64,000 nt of DNA from Bin18 sp965242795 (GCA_965242795.1 OZ251505.1:2480001-2544000); one strand, 5' to 3'; counted from the stretch's first letter, positions 17,031 through 26,055 are shown. Made by a program: numbers and translations. The notes: a model not told the origin generated them from the letters alone.

Positions 17031-19403
17031 TCAATCCTGTCCCAGAATATCCTGCGTCATGGCGAATTCCCCCTCCCAGAAAGGACCTTCACCTGGGATG
17101 TACTGCCCGGTCCGGATCCGGCGGATGGCGTAGCCGGGGAGCTGCCTCTTTATTGTGCAGCCGAATTCGTTGACGTTGAAAACGTCTAGAGGCCGAAAGT
17201 CCAGGTTCTCGAATCCAGAGCGCGCTTGCTGTGGAGGCAGGGCGGTATCGTCCACCGGCGTCACGTGCAGGAAGAATTTCGCCTGCCGATCGGCGGGGCG
17301 GCACGTCGCCTTGCGGTAGATGAGTCGCCGCCCGTCAAGGGTCACGTCGAAGACCGACCGGATGGTCCGGTGGGGGGCCGGTGTTCTGTCGGTCCCTCCT
17401 CCGGTGGCGCCCTCCTCGTTGAGGATAAATTCAGCTTCCCAAAGCGTGCGGCCGCCCTGGACGAACTGCCCAGGGCGGACGAACCGCCCGGTGCGGACGA
17501 ACTGCCCGGTGCGGATGCGACGGATGGCGTAGGCAGGTAGCTTGCGCTCTATCGTGCAGGTGGTGTTGAAGGCCAGATCGTCAAATCCCCGGTGTTTCCG
17601 GTCCCGAGATAGAACGGTTACGTCGATTGGGGTCACCTGCAAGAAAAACGGGGCCTCCCGGTCGGTCGGACCACAGTCCGCCTTGTGGTAGATGAGATGT
17701 CTGCCATCCAGGTACACGTCGAAATCGGCATTGATGATCCGGGTGCCCGGAGCTACGGGAAATTCCGGTCTCGCTTCCCCGGCACTGTGCGAACCGATCC
17801 ACGCCTCGCCTTCCCACCGGCGGCCTTCGTCCGGGACGTACTGACCGGTCCGAAGATAGCGGACAGGGAAGAGAGGCAACTTGCTCCGGGCGATGCAGGC
17901 AGGGTCTCCCAATCCTCTGAAGCTCTGTTGGGCCAACCCGAATCCTATTCTCTTGAAGCCTCGCCGACGCCGGCGTTTAGGAAGGTCTCTTCTGTCGACC
18001 GGGGTGATGTGCAAGAAGAACCGAGCCGCCATGTCGGCCGGGCTGCAAGTCTCTTTGACGTAGATGAGCCGATTTCGGTCGAGGTACACGTCGAAAGTGG
18101 AAGAGATGATCCGCTTCTCCGGTTGCCCCACCAATTCGAGGATCGCTTCCTTCTCGTCTTTCATGAGATTCATGTCGAATGCCCGGTATTTCTTCCAAAT
18201 CGCGGCGGCCGTCTCCGGGGAGCCCCCCCCCCAGCCTTCGAAAGCTGTGTAGTATCGGGAGAGGATTTCCTGCAGCCGGCCCTCGGACAGGCGGGGCAGC
18301 CCCGTCTTTTCTTCGAGCACCCGATACAGGCAGACTGCGGCTAACCGATTCCCTGCTTCGTTCCAGTGATCGTCATCCTTAAAGTGATAGGGGGATTGTT
18401 CCCACGACCGCTCCTTATGGGCGGGGTCATGGTTCCCGAAACAGGCGTACAGATCCACCACCTCGATGTCCTCTTCTTCGAGAAGAGCGACGACGCGAGG
18501 ATCTGGGGGGTGGAGAGGGAGTAGGACGACGGAGAAGGTGCTTCCGTTCTGCTCGGCTAGGTGCTTCCAATGGCGGAGCAACTGCTGGAAAATCGCCAAA
18601 CTGTTCTTCGGACCGGCATCGTCCGGCCTTCCCTGACGGAGGGCACGTTCTAGACCCTTACGTCCCTCGATCTCTCGTTGAAACCACGTCTCAGATATGC
18701 GGGGTTCCGCTCTATTTTCCACAAGAAAGAAAGACAAGCGGCCGCTGACGTCGAGGATGAGATAGGCAATATGCAACTTCCTAACAAGCGGCGCCCACCA
18801 GGATGACCGAATTGCTTCGTTCCGGACCAACTGGCCGGCCTCGTTCAGATGAAACAGGCCCGTTTTATAGATGTCCTCTAAATCGTTGTAGCAGTATATG
18901 TACAAGACATGGTCCAGATCCTCGGCATAGGGGAAATGCTCATAGTGCAGCAACGATTGGCCCGGCCCGTAGCCATCCACACCGAAGTTCAGGACGTTGA
19001 ATCTCCGTCCTCGCTGATTCAACAGATAATCCAACGGTTCCGTGAAAGAGTATTGGGCGGCCATGCGGATGTTCTCGGTGAAGGAATCGCCGAAGACGCC
19101 GATGTTGGTGGTGGCAGCCAGCTCGGCCGCACTGAAATTCCGATGTTGGCGGAGGGCAAGATTGTTATGATGGAGAGAGTGAGGTACGAAGGTATCTGGG
19201 TGCCCTGTCCAATTTCGAGAGTTCGGCAGGCGGGCCCAAAGCCGCATCGCGTCGGGGCGGAACTGGGCGTCGGCCACGTACCGATACTTCGGATAGAACA
19301 GCCGCAGGGAGCCCTCGCACAGCACCAACCCGACCACACACGACACCAGCAACAGATGCAGGTTGACCGCCGTGCTCTTCATCAACACTACGTTGACTCG
19401 CAT
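17031..19403 (-). CDS. SGNH-hydrolase-like protein with three C-terminal repeats, paralogue 3
   Basis: 790 residues starting MRVNVVLMKSTAVNLHLLLV, with AGGGAAC upstream of the ATG. N-terminal TM helix; GVFGDSFTEN, YCYNDL and DDDHWNEAGN supply the SGNH blocks. A 10-G tract encodes the WGGGS linker, in frame. Three repeats follow. In repeat 2 the RTGQF segment is expanded to RTGQFVRTGRFVRPGQFVQG by an 18-bp tandem triplication. Residues ~100-155 are nearly identical at DNA level to paralogue 1 although the surroundings differ, which points to gene conversion. The C-terminus (AMTQDILGQD) is conserved across the family. Confidence 0.75.
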   Translation of the reverse strand: MRVNVVLMKSTAVNLHLLLVSCVVGLVLCEGSLRLFYPKYRYVADAQFRPDAMRLWARLPNSRNWTGHPDTFVPHSLHHNNLALRQHRNFSAAELAATTNIGVFGDSFTENIRMAAQYSFTEPLDYLLNQRGRRFNVLNFGVDGYGPGQSLLHYEHFPYAEDLDHVLYIYCYNDLEDIYKTGLFHLNEAGQLVRNEAIRSSWWAPLVRKLHIAYLILDVSGRLSFFLVENRAEPRISETWFQREIEGRKGLERALRQGRPDDAGPKNSLAIFQQLLRHWKHLAEQNGSTFSVVLLPLHPPDPRVVALLEEEDIEVVDLYACFGNHDPAHKERSWEQSPYHFKDDDHWNEAGNRLAAVCLYRVLEEKTGLPRLSEGRLQEILSRYYTAFEGWGGGSPETAAAIWKKYRAFDMNLMKDEKEAILELVGQPEKRIISSTFDVYLDRNRLIYVKETCSPADMAARFFLHITPVDRRDLPKRRRRRGFKRIGFGLAQQSFRGLGDPACIARSKLPLFPVRYLRTGQYVPDEGRRWEGEAWIGSHSAGEARPEFPVAPGTRIINADFDVYLDGRHLIYHKADCGPTDREAPFFLQVTPIDVTVLSRDRKHRGFDDLAFNTTCTIERKLPAYAIRRIRTGQFVRTGRFVRPGQFVQGGRTLWEAEFILNEEGATGGGTDRTPAPHRTIRSVFDVTLDGRRLIYRKATCRPADRQAKFFLHVTPVDDTALPPQQARSGFENLDFRPLDVFNVNEFGCTIKRQLPGYAIRRIRTGQYIPGEGPFWEGEFAMTQDILGQD
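17461..17514. repeat. 18-bp tandem repeat, three copies, inside paralogue 3
   Basis: Units ACGAACTGCCCAGGGCGG, ACGAACCGCCCGGTGCGG and ACGAACTGCCCGGTGCGG lie head to tail. Paralogue 4 has a single unit at the same place (~20547). Each unit adds six residues in frame. Confidence 0.85.
18223..18232. repeat. Homopolymeric tract, 10 C (10 G on coding strand), in paralogue 3
   Basis: At the SGNH/repeat junction, in frame (AFEGWGGGSPE). Same location as the tracts in the other paralogues. Confidence 0.9.
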
Positions 19404-20037
19404 CGTTCCCTATTCTCAACTTCATAACGTGACGGCGAGCGCGCAGGGAGATAGAGAGAGGGGCACAGGTAACGGAGAAAACCGATCCTCACAAAGCCTC
19501 ATTTTTCTCCCCGCGGCGCGTTCTCCTATAGATTCTTCCCTCAAGATTCAAGTGGGAACGGGGGATGTGGAAAGGTCCGGATACGACAGACTGACCATAA
19601 AAGCGAGAGTATGGTGGGCTGCCTTCCTGTGCCGCACCGACCTTGGCGTGTCCGGGGAACCCCCAGTGCGTCGAGCTTGCGATGCCTTGAGCCTGTCGAA
19701 AGGTCGAAACGCCCCCAGTGTCAGCCTCTATAAGCAGCCAGGATGCGGGCGAGATGCCTACGTTCCCAGGGGAAGCAGAGCGGCCCCCATCCTCGTCCTT
19801 CTCAAGGAGGGAGGGAAGGAGCAGGGCCGCTCGACAGGGCGGAGCCGTTTCGCCGGCCGTGACGTTCGTTCTCGGAGCCACGAACCGGCGGGGTCCGCTG
19901 AACGGCGCGGCGTCGATTCGGTCGGTCGGGCTTTCGCCACCGGCTTTTCGGCCCCGCCTGCTCCGACACTGAACAAGCGGTCTTCACCGGTCAGGAGACC
20001 CGTGCCGGTTTTCGTCCTCCTGCCAGTTGTTGGTCCA
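19404..20037. other. Long intergenic region between paralogues 3 and 4
   Basis: No convincing gene. 19668-19890 is a second copy of the gap at 11.41-11.64 kb, including a GAGCCTGTCGAAAGG dispersed repeat. The promoter of paralogue 3 should lie within ~19410-19560. It lacks the MaoC scrap found beside the other three copies. Confidence 0.55.
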
Positions 20038-20065
20038 GGCGACGAAGGTTGATGCCTTCGTCGCC
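20038..20065. terminator. Strong hairpin downstream of paralogue 4 (possible terminator)
   Basis: Perfect 11-bp stem GGCGACGAAGG / CCTTCGTCGCC with a TTGATG loop. There is no clear U tract on either strand, so rho-independent termination is uncertain. It lies ~50 nt beyond the stop of paralogue 4. Confidence 0.45.
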
Positions 20066-20089
20066 GGATTGCCCGACCCAGCTGCGTAG

Positions 20090-20117
20090 GAGGAACAATC
20101 CCGGAGGCTTGTTCCTC
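20090..20117. terminator. Hairpin overlapping the stop codon of paralogue 4
   Basis: Perfect 9-bp stem GAGGAACAA / TTGTTCCTC with a 10-nt loop. The right arm includes part of the stop codon. It may protect or end the message; no U run follows. Confidence 0.35.
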
Positions 20118-22512
20118 AATCCTGTCCCAGCACATCCTGCGCCATGGCGGATTCCCCCTCCCAGAGGACGCCTCCATCCGGGACGAATTGGCCGGTGCGG
20201 ATACTGCGGATGGTATAAGGGGGTAACCGCCTCCTGGTTGTGCAGCCGAATTCGTCGATCTTGAAATTTCCTGTATGCCGAAAGTCCAGGTTATCGAATC
20301 CAGAGCGCGCTCGCGTCGGAGTCAGGACGGTTTCGTCCACCGGCGTCACGTGCAAGAAGAATGACGCCGTCCGGTCGGCCGGGCGGCACTCCGCCTTGCT
20401 GAAGAGGAGCCGCCGCCCGTCAAGGGTCACGTCGAAGACCGACCGGACGGTCCGTTGGGAGGCCGGTGTTCTGGTGATCCCTCCTCCGGTGGCGTTCGCC
20501 TCGTCGAGGATAAATTCAGCTTCCCAAAGCGCGCGGCCGCCCTGGACGAACTGCCCGGTGTGGATGCGACGGATAGCATAGGCAGGCAGCTTACGTTCTA
20601 TCGTGCAGGGGTTGAAGTCGAACTTGTCAAACCCGTCGTGTTTCCGGTCCCGAGGGAGGACGGTTTCGTCGATCGGGGTGACCTGCAAGAAGAACGGGGG
20701 CTCCCGGTCGGTCGGGCCACAGTCCGCCTTGTGGTACACGAGCTGCCGGTCATCCAGGTACACGTCGAAATCGGCATTGATGATCCGGGTGCCCGGAGCT
20801 ACGGGAAATTCCGGCCGCTCTTCCCCGACCTCGTGCGAATCGATCCACGCCGCGCCTTCCCACAGGCGGCCTTCGTCCGGGACGTACTGACCGGTCCGAA
20901 GATAGCGGACAGAGTAGCGAGGCAATTTCATCAGGGCGACGCAGTCGTATCTCCCGATCCTGAAGACTCGCTGGGCCCTGGGTCTTATTCTCTCGAAGCC
21001 TTGCCGCCGCCAGCGTTTAGGAAGGTCTCTTTTGTCGACCGGGATCACATGCAAGAAGAACCGTGCCGCCATGTCGGCCGGACTGCAATGCTCTTTGACG
21101 GAGATCAACCGATTATGGTTGAGGTACACGTCGAAATCGGAAGCGATGATCCGCTTGGTCGGTTGAGCCGCCGATTCGAAGAAATCTTCCTTCAACAACT
21201 TCTTCAAGGTGGTGTTCATATCGAATGCCACGTATTTCTCTCGGATCTCGGCCAACGTCTTCAGAGCCCCCCCACCTTCAGAAAGGTCTCTCTCGAAAGC
21301 TGTATAGTAGCGGGAGAGGATTTCCTCCAGCCGGCCCTCGGACAGGCGGGGCAACCCCGTCTTTTCCTCGAGCACCCGATACAGGCAGACCGACGCCAAC
21401 CGGTTCCCCGCTTCGTTCCAGTGAGCATCCTTCCTGAATTTATACGGTGAACCGACCCATCCTCGCTCTATGTGGGTAGGGTCATATTTATACGGTATAC
21501 CGACCCATCCTCGCTCTATGTGGGTAGGGTCATGGGTCCCGAAACAGTTGAACAGATCGATGACCTCGACGCCTTCTGCGGAGAGCAGATCGACGACGAA
21601 AGGCTGCGGGGGATGGCTGGGGAGCAGGACGACGGAGAAGGTGCTGCCGTTCTGCTCGGCCAAGTGCTTCCAGTAGCGGATCAACTGCCGGAAAATCGCC
21701 AAGCTGTTCTTCGTCCTGGCATCGTCCGGTCTTCCCTGATGGATGGCACGTTCTAGATCCTCACGTCTCTCGTCCCTCAATCTCTCGTTGAAACTTCGTC
21801 TCAGATATGCGGAGTTCCGCTCGTTTTCCTCAAGAAAGAAAGACAATCGACCGCTGACGTCGAGGATCAGATAGGCAATATGCAACCTGCGAATGAGCGG
21901 CGTCCACCAGGACTCCCGGATCGCTTCGTTCCGGACCAACTGGCCGGCCTCGTTCAGATGAAACAGACCCGTATGAGAGATGTCCCCGAGATCGTTGCTG
22001 CAGTATACGTACAAGACATGGTCCAGAGCCTCGGCATGGGAAAAATGCTCATAGTGCAGCAATGATTGACCCGGCCCGTAGGCATGGACCCCGAAATTCA
22101 GGACGTTGAATCTCCGTCCTCGCTGATTCAACAGATAATCCAAGGGTTCGGTGAAGGAGTATTGCACGGGCATACGGACGTTCTCGGTGAAGGAATCGCC
22201 GAAGACGCCGATGTTGGTGGCGGCCGCCAAGTCGGCTTCGCTGAAATCCCGGTGTTGCCGGAGGGCGAGGTTGTTGTGATGGAAGGAGTGCGTCACGCGG
22301 GTATCCGGATGATTCATCCAATCTCGCGCGTTCGGCGTGCGAGCCCAGATCCGTATCGCGTCAGCGTGGAACTGCGCTTCGGCCACGTGTCGATATTTCG
22401 GATAGAAGAGCCGCAGCGAGGCTTCGCACAGCGCCAGCCCGGCCACACTCGCCACCAGCAGCAGACCCAGGTTGACCGCCGTGCTCTTCATCAACGCTCC
22501 GTTGACCCGCAT
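20116..22512 (-). CDS. SGNH-hydrolase-like protein with three C-terminal repeats, paralogue 4
   Basis: 798 residues from the ATG at 22512 (MRVNGALMKSTAVNLGLLLV), which aligns with the start of paralogue 3 and has GGAGA upstream; an ATG five codons earlier is also possible. TM helix, GVFGDSFTEN, YCSNDL and KDAHWNEAGN are present. Just before the last motif a 48-bp in-frame tandem duplication repeats DPTHIERGWVGxPYK twice. A 7-G tract forms the EGGGA linker. Three repeats follow, ending MAQDVLGQD. As the outermost copy with the shortest tract, it is the one most likely to be stably ON. Confidence 0.75.
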   Translation of the reverse strand: MRVNGALMKSTAVNLGLLLVASVAGLALCEASLRLFYPKYRHVAEAQFHADAIRIWARTPNARDWMNHPDTRVTHSFHHNNLALRQHRDFSEADLAAATNIGVFGDSFTENVRMPVQYSFTEPLDYLLNQRGRRFNVLNFGVHAYGPGQSLLHYEHFSHAEALDHVLYVYCSNDLGDISHTGLFHLNEAGQLVRNEAIRESWWTPLIRRLHIAYLILDVSGRLSFFLEENERNSAYLRRSFNERLRDERREDLERAIHQGRPDDARTKNSLAIFRQLIRYWKHLAEQNGSTFSVVLLPSHPPQPFVVDLLSAEGVEVIDLFNCFGTHDPTHIERGWVGIPYKYDPTHIERGWVGSPYKFRKDAHWNEAGNRLASVCLYRVLEEKTGLPRLSEGRLEEILSRYYTAFERDLSEGGGALKTLAEIREKYVAFDMNTTLKKLLKEDFFESAAQPTKRIIASDFDVYLNHNRLISVKEHCSPADMAARFFLHVIPVDKRDLPKRWRRQGFERIRPRAQRVFRIGRYDCVALMKLPRYSVRYLRTGQYVPDEGRLWEGAAWIDSHEVGEERPEFPVAPGTRIINADFDVYLDDRQLVYHKADCGPTDREPPFFLQVTPIDETVLPRDRKHDGFDKFDFNPCTIERKLPAYAIRRIHTGQFVQGGRALWEAEFILDEANATGGGITRTPASQRTVRSVFDVTLDGRRLLFSKAECRPADRTASFFLHVTPVDETVLTPTRARSGFDNLDFRHTGNFKIDEFGCTTRRRLPPYTIRSIRTGQFVPDGGVLWEGESAMAQDVLGQD
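21267..21273. repeat. Homopolymeric tract, 7 C (7 G on coding strand), in paralogue 4
   Basis: Same SGNH/repeat junction as in the other paralogues, in frame (SEGGGALK). It is the shortest of the four tracts. Confidence 0.85.
21439..21534. repeat. 48-bp tandem duplication inside paralogue 4
   Basis: Two copies (21439-21486 and 21487-21534) share GACCCATCCTCGCTCTATGT and differ at only a few bases near their edges. They add 16 residues in frame next to the catalytic D-x-H block. The other paralogues have one copy. Confidence 0.9.
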
Positions 22513-22770
22513 CGTTCTCTTCTCCATCTTACAAAGTGCTACGTTTCTCCATGAGCCGCCTCCTTATAAATTTTTCCCTCCGTATTCAATACGGAATGGG
22601 CTGTGTGTGGAAAGGTCCGTACACGGCAGACTGACAAGCGAAAACGAGGACGTGGCGTGCTGTCTTCGTAAGCTCTATCCTGGGGATCTGTTGCTAGTCA
22701 GACGGCTAGCGACCGCTACGAGGTCAACGCGAACCACCGTGACCTGACCATCGCGCCCACGTGACCCGCC

Positions 22771-23745
22771 ATGCAGTTCGGCGTCTTCTACCAACTCCCC
22801 TGTGCGCCGGGACAATCGGTGCCGCAACGTTATCGGGACACGCTCGCACAGGCCGAGTACGCCGAACGGCTCGGCTTCGATTCGGTCTGGCTGGCCGAGG
22901 CGCATTTCGACGCGGGGTTTTCCGCCATGCCGGCACCGCTCGCCGTGGCCGCGGCCCTGGCCGGCCGCACCCGGCGTATTCGGCTGGGCATCGGCGTCAG
23001 TCAGTTACCGCTGCACCACCCGGTCAGTGTGGCCGAAGAAGCTGCTACGGTCGACATTCTCAGCAATGGCCGGCTCGACTTCGGGGTGGGCCGCGGCACC
23101 TGGAACCACAACTTCGCCGGGTTCGGCATTCCGTGGGAAGAACGGACCAGCCGCCTGCACGAGGCCGTCGATATCCTGGAGCGGGCGTGGGCCGCGGAGC
23201 CCCTCAGCTTCCACGGCCGGCACTACCGGTTCGACGCGGTCGACGTGGTGCCCAAGCCGATCCAGCAGCCCGGCCCGCCGCTGCACGTCGCGGCCAACAG
23301 CCCGGAGACGGCCCGCTTCGCCGGCGAGCGGGACCTGTGCCTGCTCATGGCGGCCCCCATCCATCCGTGGCCGGACGACTTCCTGACCCATCTGCAACGC
23401 TACCGGGACGCCGCGGCCCGCAGCGCATCAGCCACTGCCCGAGTGACCGCGGTCTTCTTCGTCTTCGCCGCGGACGACCGCGCCACGGTACGGACCCAGA
23501 TGGAAGCCAGCTTTCGCCGCCATCCCATAGGCCGCAATACGTCCTACGAGACCGCGGAGCAGCGCATGGCCGTCTTCGGTAGCCCGGCCGAGTGCATCGA
23601 TAAGATCGCGGCCATCCAGCAGCGCGCCAAGCTCGACTGCCTGCTGTGTTCGTTCAATCCGGGCGGCACCGTGCTGCATCCTCACGTCGAGATGGCCATG
23701 CGGCGCTTCGCCGAAGAAGTCGTTCCCCACGTGCGACATCTCTAA
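22771..23745 (+). CDS. LLM-class flavin-dependent oxidoreductase
   Basis: 324 residues of the bacterial luciferase-like (TIM-barrel) family: N-terminal QFGVFYQLPC, RLGFDSVWLAEAHF, RIRLGIGVSQLPLHHP, the flavin-contacting LDFGVGRGTWNHNF, and a C-terminal ETAEQRMAVFGSPAECIDKI. It could use FMNH2 or F420; the sequence alone does not decide. There is no strong ribosome site before the ATG. It is transcribed away from the SGNH cluster and stands alone. Confidence 0.85.
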   Translation: MQFGVFYQLPCAPGQSVPQRYRDTLAQAEYAERLGFDSVWLAEAHFDAGFSAMPAPLAVAAALAGRTRRIRLGIGVSQLPLHHPVSVAEEAATVDILSNGRLDFGVGRGTWNHNFAGFGIPWEERTSRLHEAVDILERAWAAEPLSFHGRHYRFDAVDVVPKPIQQPGPPLHVAANSPETARFAGERDLCLLMAAPIHPWPDDFLTHLQRYRDAAARSASATARVTAVFFVFAADDRATVRTQMEASFRRHPIGRNTSYETAEQRMAVFGSPAECIDKIAAIQQRAKLDCLLCSFNPGGTVLHPHVEMAMRRFAEEVVPHVRHL

Positions 23746-23783
23746 TGCCCATCAACTGACCACTCGCCACTGACCACTTTCCT

Positions 23784-24203
23784 TCACAGCTTGTCCGGCA
23801 TTCCGTCCACCTTCGGCACGTCCGGGTGCATGAGGTCCCACGGCTGGGCACGGGCCGCGTAGATGTCGCGCTGCGGGCGATACCAGCTCGGGTCGTCCAG
23901 GCTGCCGACGTACAGCACCATGATGTGCGGGGCCGCGCCGTTGCGCAGAAAGACGGGCGAGCCGCACGTCCGACAGAAGCCGCGGCGCATCGTATGGCCG
24001 GCGTCGGCCGGCTTGTCGAACCACGTCGGCTCGCCGCTGAGCAGCGAGAAGTCGGCGTCCTTCACGATCACCGCGGCGAAATACGCGCTGCCGGTCGCGT
24101 ACTGGCAGTCGCGGCAGTGACAATTGCCCATGTAGATCGGCTCTGCGCGGCACTCGTAGCGAATCGCGCCGCAGGCGCAGCCTCCGGAGAATTGCGTCGG
24201 CAT
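23784..24203 (-). CDS. GFA/CENP-V domain zinc protein
   Basis: 139 residues of the glutathione-dependent formaldehyde-activating (GFA) family. The zinc-binding cysteines are in GGCACGAIRY (C9, C11), GNCHCRDCQ (C28, C30, C33) and FCRTCGSPVF (C77, C80). An AAAGGAG ribosome site precedes the ATG at 24203. Most GFA-like proteins are not proven formaldehyde enzymes; small-molecule thiol chemistry is the family expectation. It converges with the LLM gene 38 nt away. Confidence 0.85.
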   Translation of the reverse strand: MPTQFSGGCACGAIRYECRAEPIYMGNCHCRDCQYATGSAYFAAVIVKDADFSLLSGEPTWFDKPADAGHTMRRGFCRTCGSPVFLRNGAAPHIMVLYVGSLDDPSWYRPQRDIYAARAQPWDLMHPDVPKVDGMPDKL

Positions 24204-24254
24204 GTCGGGCTCCTTTCCTTCTTCATCGGGAACTTACGGACACAGTGATCCGAG

Positions 24255-24350
24255 GACCGTTTCGACCTTTCGATCTTTCGACAAACTCAGGAGGACGCAG
24301 GCTCAAAGCGCCGGAAGCTCAGGGGCCGTTTCGACAAGCTCAACGGGCTG
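24255..24350. repeat. Cluster of TCGACAAGCTCAG-type dispersed repeats
   Basis: Contains TTTCGACAAACTCAGGAGG, CAGGCTCAAAGC and TTTCGACAAGCTCAACGGGC in non-coding DNA. Related units occur at ~11.4, 19.7, 34.6, 37.5, 40.5 and 45.4 kb. Confidence 0.75.
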
Positions 24351-24443
24351 ATCTTTTCCCCCTCTCCCCAGCCCTCTCCCACGAGGGGAGAGGGGGAAGG
24401 AAGCTTGACAGTCGGGAGTCCTGCGAAGGGGGAGGTTCAGGCG

Positions 24444-25577
24444 TTACAGCCCGTAGAACGTGCGGCCGTTGCTGCCCAGGACCTTATCGACCGATTCCGC
24501 GGGGAGCGTGGACAAGACGTTGCGGATGGATTGGATGGGCTGCACGAAGCCCTCGGCGTGCGGATAGTCGGAGCCGGTGAAGAATTTGTCGTCGCCGATG
24601 AATTGCACCATCAGCGGAAACATCTTCTCCTCCGGGTCGCCGTTGATCCAGATGTTGCGCGCCAGATATTCCGTGGCCGGCCGCTGCATCTGCGTGGTGT
24701 GCGCCATGTACTGGAAGCGATAATCCAACCGTTCCACCCATTCGCCCACCCAGCCGGCCATCGCCTCGATGGTCGCCACGCGCAGCTTGGGAAACCGCTC
24801 GAACACCCCGTCGTACACCATCGTCGTCAGCGCCTGGCGGGGGTCCTGGATGACGTTCATGGTCACGTACATCAGGCCGGGGTTGACGCCCTCGTAATAC
24901 TCGCTGCCGGTGTAGTTGCCGTGCACGACCAGGTGCAGGCCGATGCTCAGGTCCAGGCTCTGGGCCGCGGCCCACGCCGGATCCAGGTCGGGATGGCCCA
25001 GGCTGCAGCGCGTGCCCTGCGCGTTCACGACCGGCGCCGCGGCCACGAAGATGGTGCGGCAGCCCAGCTTGGCGACACGCTCCATCTCGCGCACCGCCAG
25101 CCCCGGGTCGCGCAGCGAGATGTGCGCCGCGGGGATGAGCCGGTCGAGCCGGCCCGCGCACGTCTCGAACGCCCAGGTGTTGTAGGCGCGGCACAGCGCG
25201 TCGGCCAGATACGGGTCGGCCACCGACCCCTCCCAGAACAACCCCAGCGTCGGATAGATGACCTGGTGGGCAAAGCCCTCGTCGTCCAGGAACGTGACGC
25301 GCCGGCCCATGTCCTGCCAGTCGTTGCTATAAGCCAGATAGCGGTCGAACGTGGACAGGTCCTTGCCAGCCTCCTTCTGGCCGTAGCCGACCAGCGCGGA
25401 CAGCACCTCTTCCACGTCGATGAGTTGCATGGGCTGGCCGTCCACGAGGATTTGCTTGCCGCCGTCCGCGGGGTCGTCGCGGATGCACATCGCCCGCTCC
25501 CGGAATTGCGGATCGATGAACCGCTCGAACAGGTCCAGCGGCTCGATGAAATGGGCGTCCCCGTCGATGAATTGCAT
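24444..25577 (-). CDS. Amidohydrolase-family metalloenzyme (decarboxylase-like)
   Basis: 377 residues. It opens MQFIDGDAHFIEPLDLFERF, where DxH replaces the usual HxH of amidohydrolase_2 proteins, as is common in this branch. It continues with LGLFWEGSVADP, SIGLHLVVHGNYTGSEYY (metal-site His), VATIEAMAGWVGEW and ends with KFFTGSDYPHAEGF (catalytic Asp) and GSNGRTFYGL. Relatives include ACMSD-type decarboxylases and hydrolases of aromatic compounds. GGAGGAA precedes the ATG. It is monocistronic, with repeats downstream. Confidence 0.85.
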   Translation of the reverse strand: MQFIDGDAHFIEPLDLFERFIDPQFRERAMCIRDDPADGGKQILVDGQPMQLIDVEEVLSALVGYGQKEAGKDLSTFDRYLAYSNDWQDMGRRVTFLDDEGFAHQVIYPTLGLFWEGSVADPYLADALCRAYNTWAFETCAGRLDRLIPAAHISLRDPGLAVREMERVAKLGCRTIFVAAAPVVNAQGTRCSLGHPDLDPAWAAAQSLDLSIGLHLVVHGNYTGSEYYEGVNPGLMYVTMNVIQDPRQALTTMVYDGVFERFPKLRVATIEAMAGWVGEWVERLDYRFQYMAHTTQMQRPATEYLARNIWINGDPEEKMFPLMVQFIGDDKFFTGSDYPHAEGFVQPIQSIRNVLSTLPAESVDKVLGSNGRTFYGL

Positions 25578-25770
25578 GGCGGTTCCTCCGTCGTCTCGCG
25601 TTCCGATCGTGGCGATGAACGCCGCTACCGGAACAGACGCGGCGAAGCCGTGTCAAGGGATTTCGTGTGTGTGAGGGGGCTCTGTTCGGAGAATTTCCGG
25701 GGGGAGAGGGTCCCCCGGTCAAGTGCCTCCAAGCTTGGCGCTTTCTGGAGAATGATGTAGTTTCCGCCTC

Positions 25771-26055
25771 GTGCCGCCGTTCGAATTCGACACGCGGAAG
25801 AGCGCCGGAAACCGGGAGAAACACGGCCTCGACTTTGTCGCTGCCCAAGCGTTATGGAACGATCCGTTTCGTGTCGAAATTCCTGCACGAACGAGCAATG
25901 AGCCGAGAAGGGTCGTCGTCGGCCGAATCGGGACGAAGCATTGGTCTGCGGTCGTCACGCCCAGAGGCGACAACGTTCGTATCATTTCGGTCCGCCGTTC
26001 CAGAGCCGAGGAGGTCGCAATTTATGAAAGCGGAGCAATTCGACGCAGACTTTGA
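25771..26055 (+). CDS. brnT: BrnT-family ribonuclease toxin
   Basis: 94 residues. FEFDTRKSAGNREKHGLDFV, AQALWNDPF, RVVVGRIGTKHWSAVVTPRG and RIISVRRSRAEEVAIYE match BrnT (RelE-like) throughout, including the KHG and RRSRxxE catalytic areas. The only in-frame start is GTG at 25771, without an obvious ribosome site. The 3' end overlaps the antitoxin gene by 32 nt, an unusually long overlap. Confidence 0.85.
   Translation: MPPFEFDTRKSAGNREKHGLDFVAAQALWNDPFRVEIPARTSNEPRRVVVGRIGTKHWSAVVTPRGDNVRIISVRRSRAEEVAIYESGAIRRRL

Noticed and set aside
17461..17514. Short CRISPR-like array
   Set aside because: The three 18-bp units are contiguous without spacers and are translated as part of the SGNH paralogue; no cas gene is near.
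19404..20037. A gene in the long gap between paralogues 3 and 4
   Set aside because: Open frames exist on both strands but consist of repeat sequence shared with 11.41-11.64 kb and show no protein similarity.
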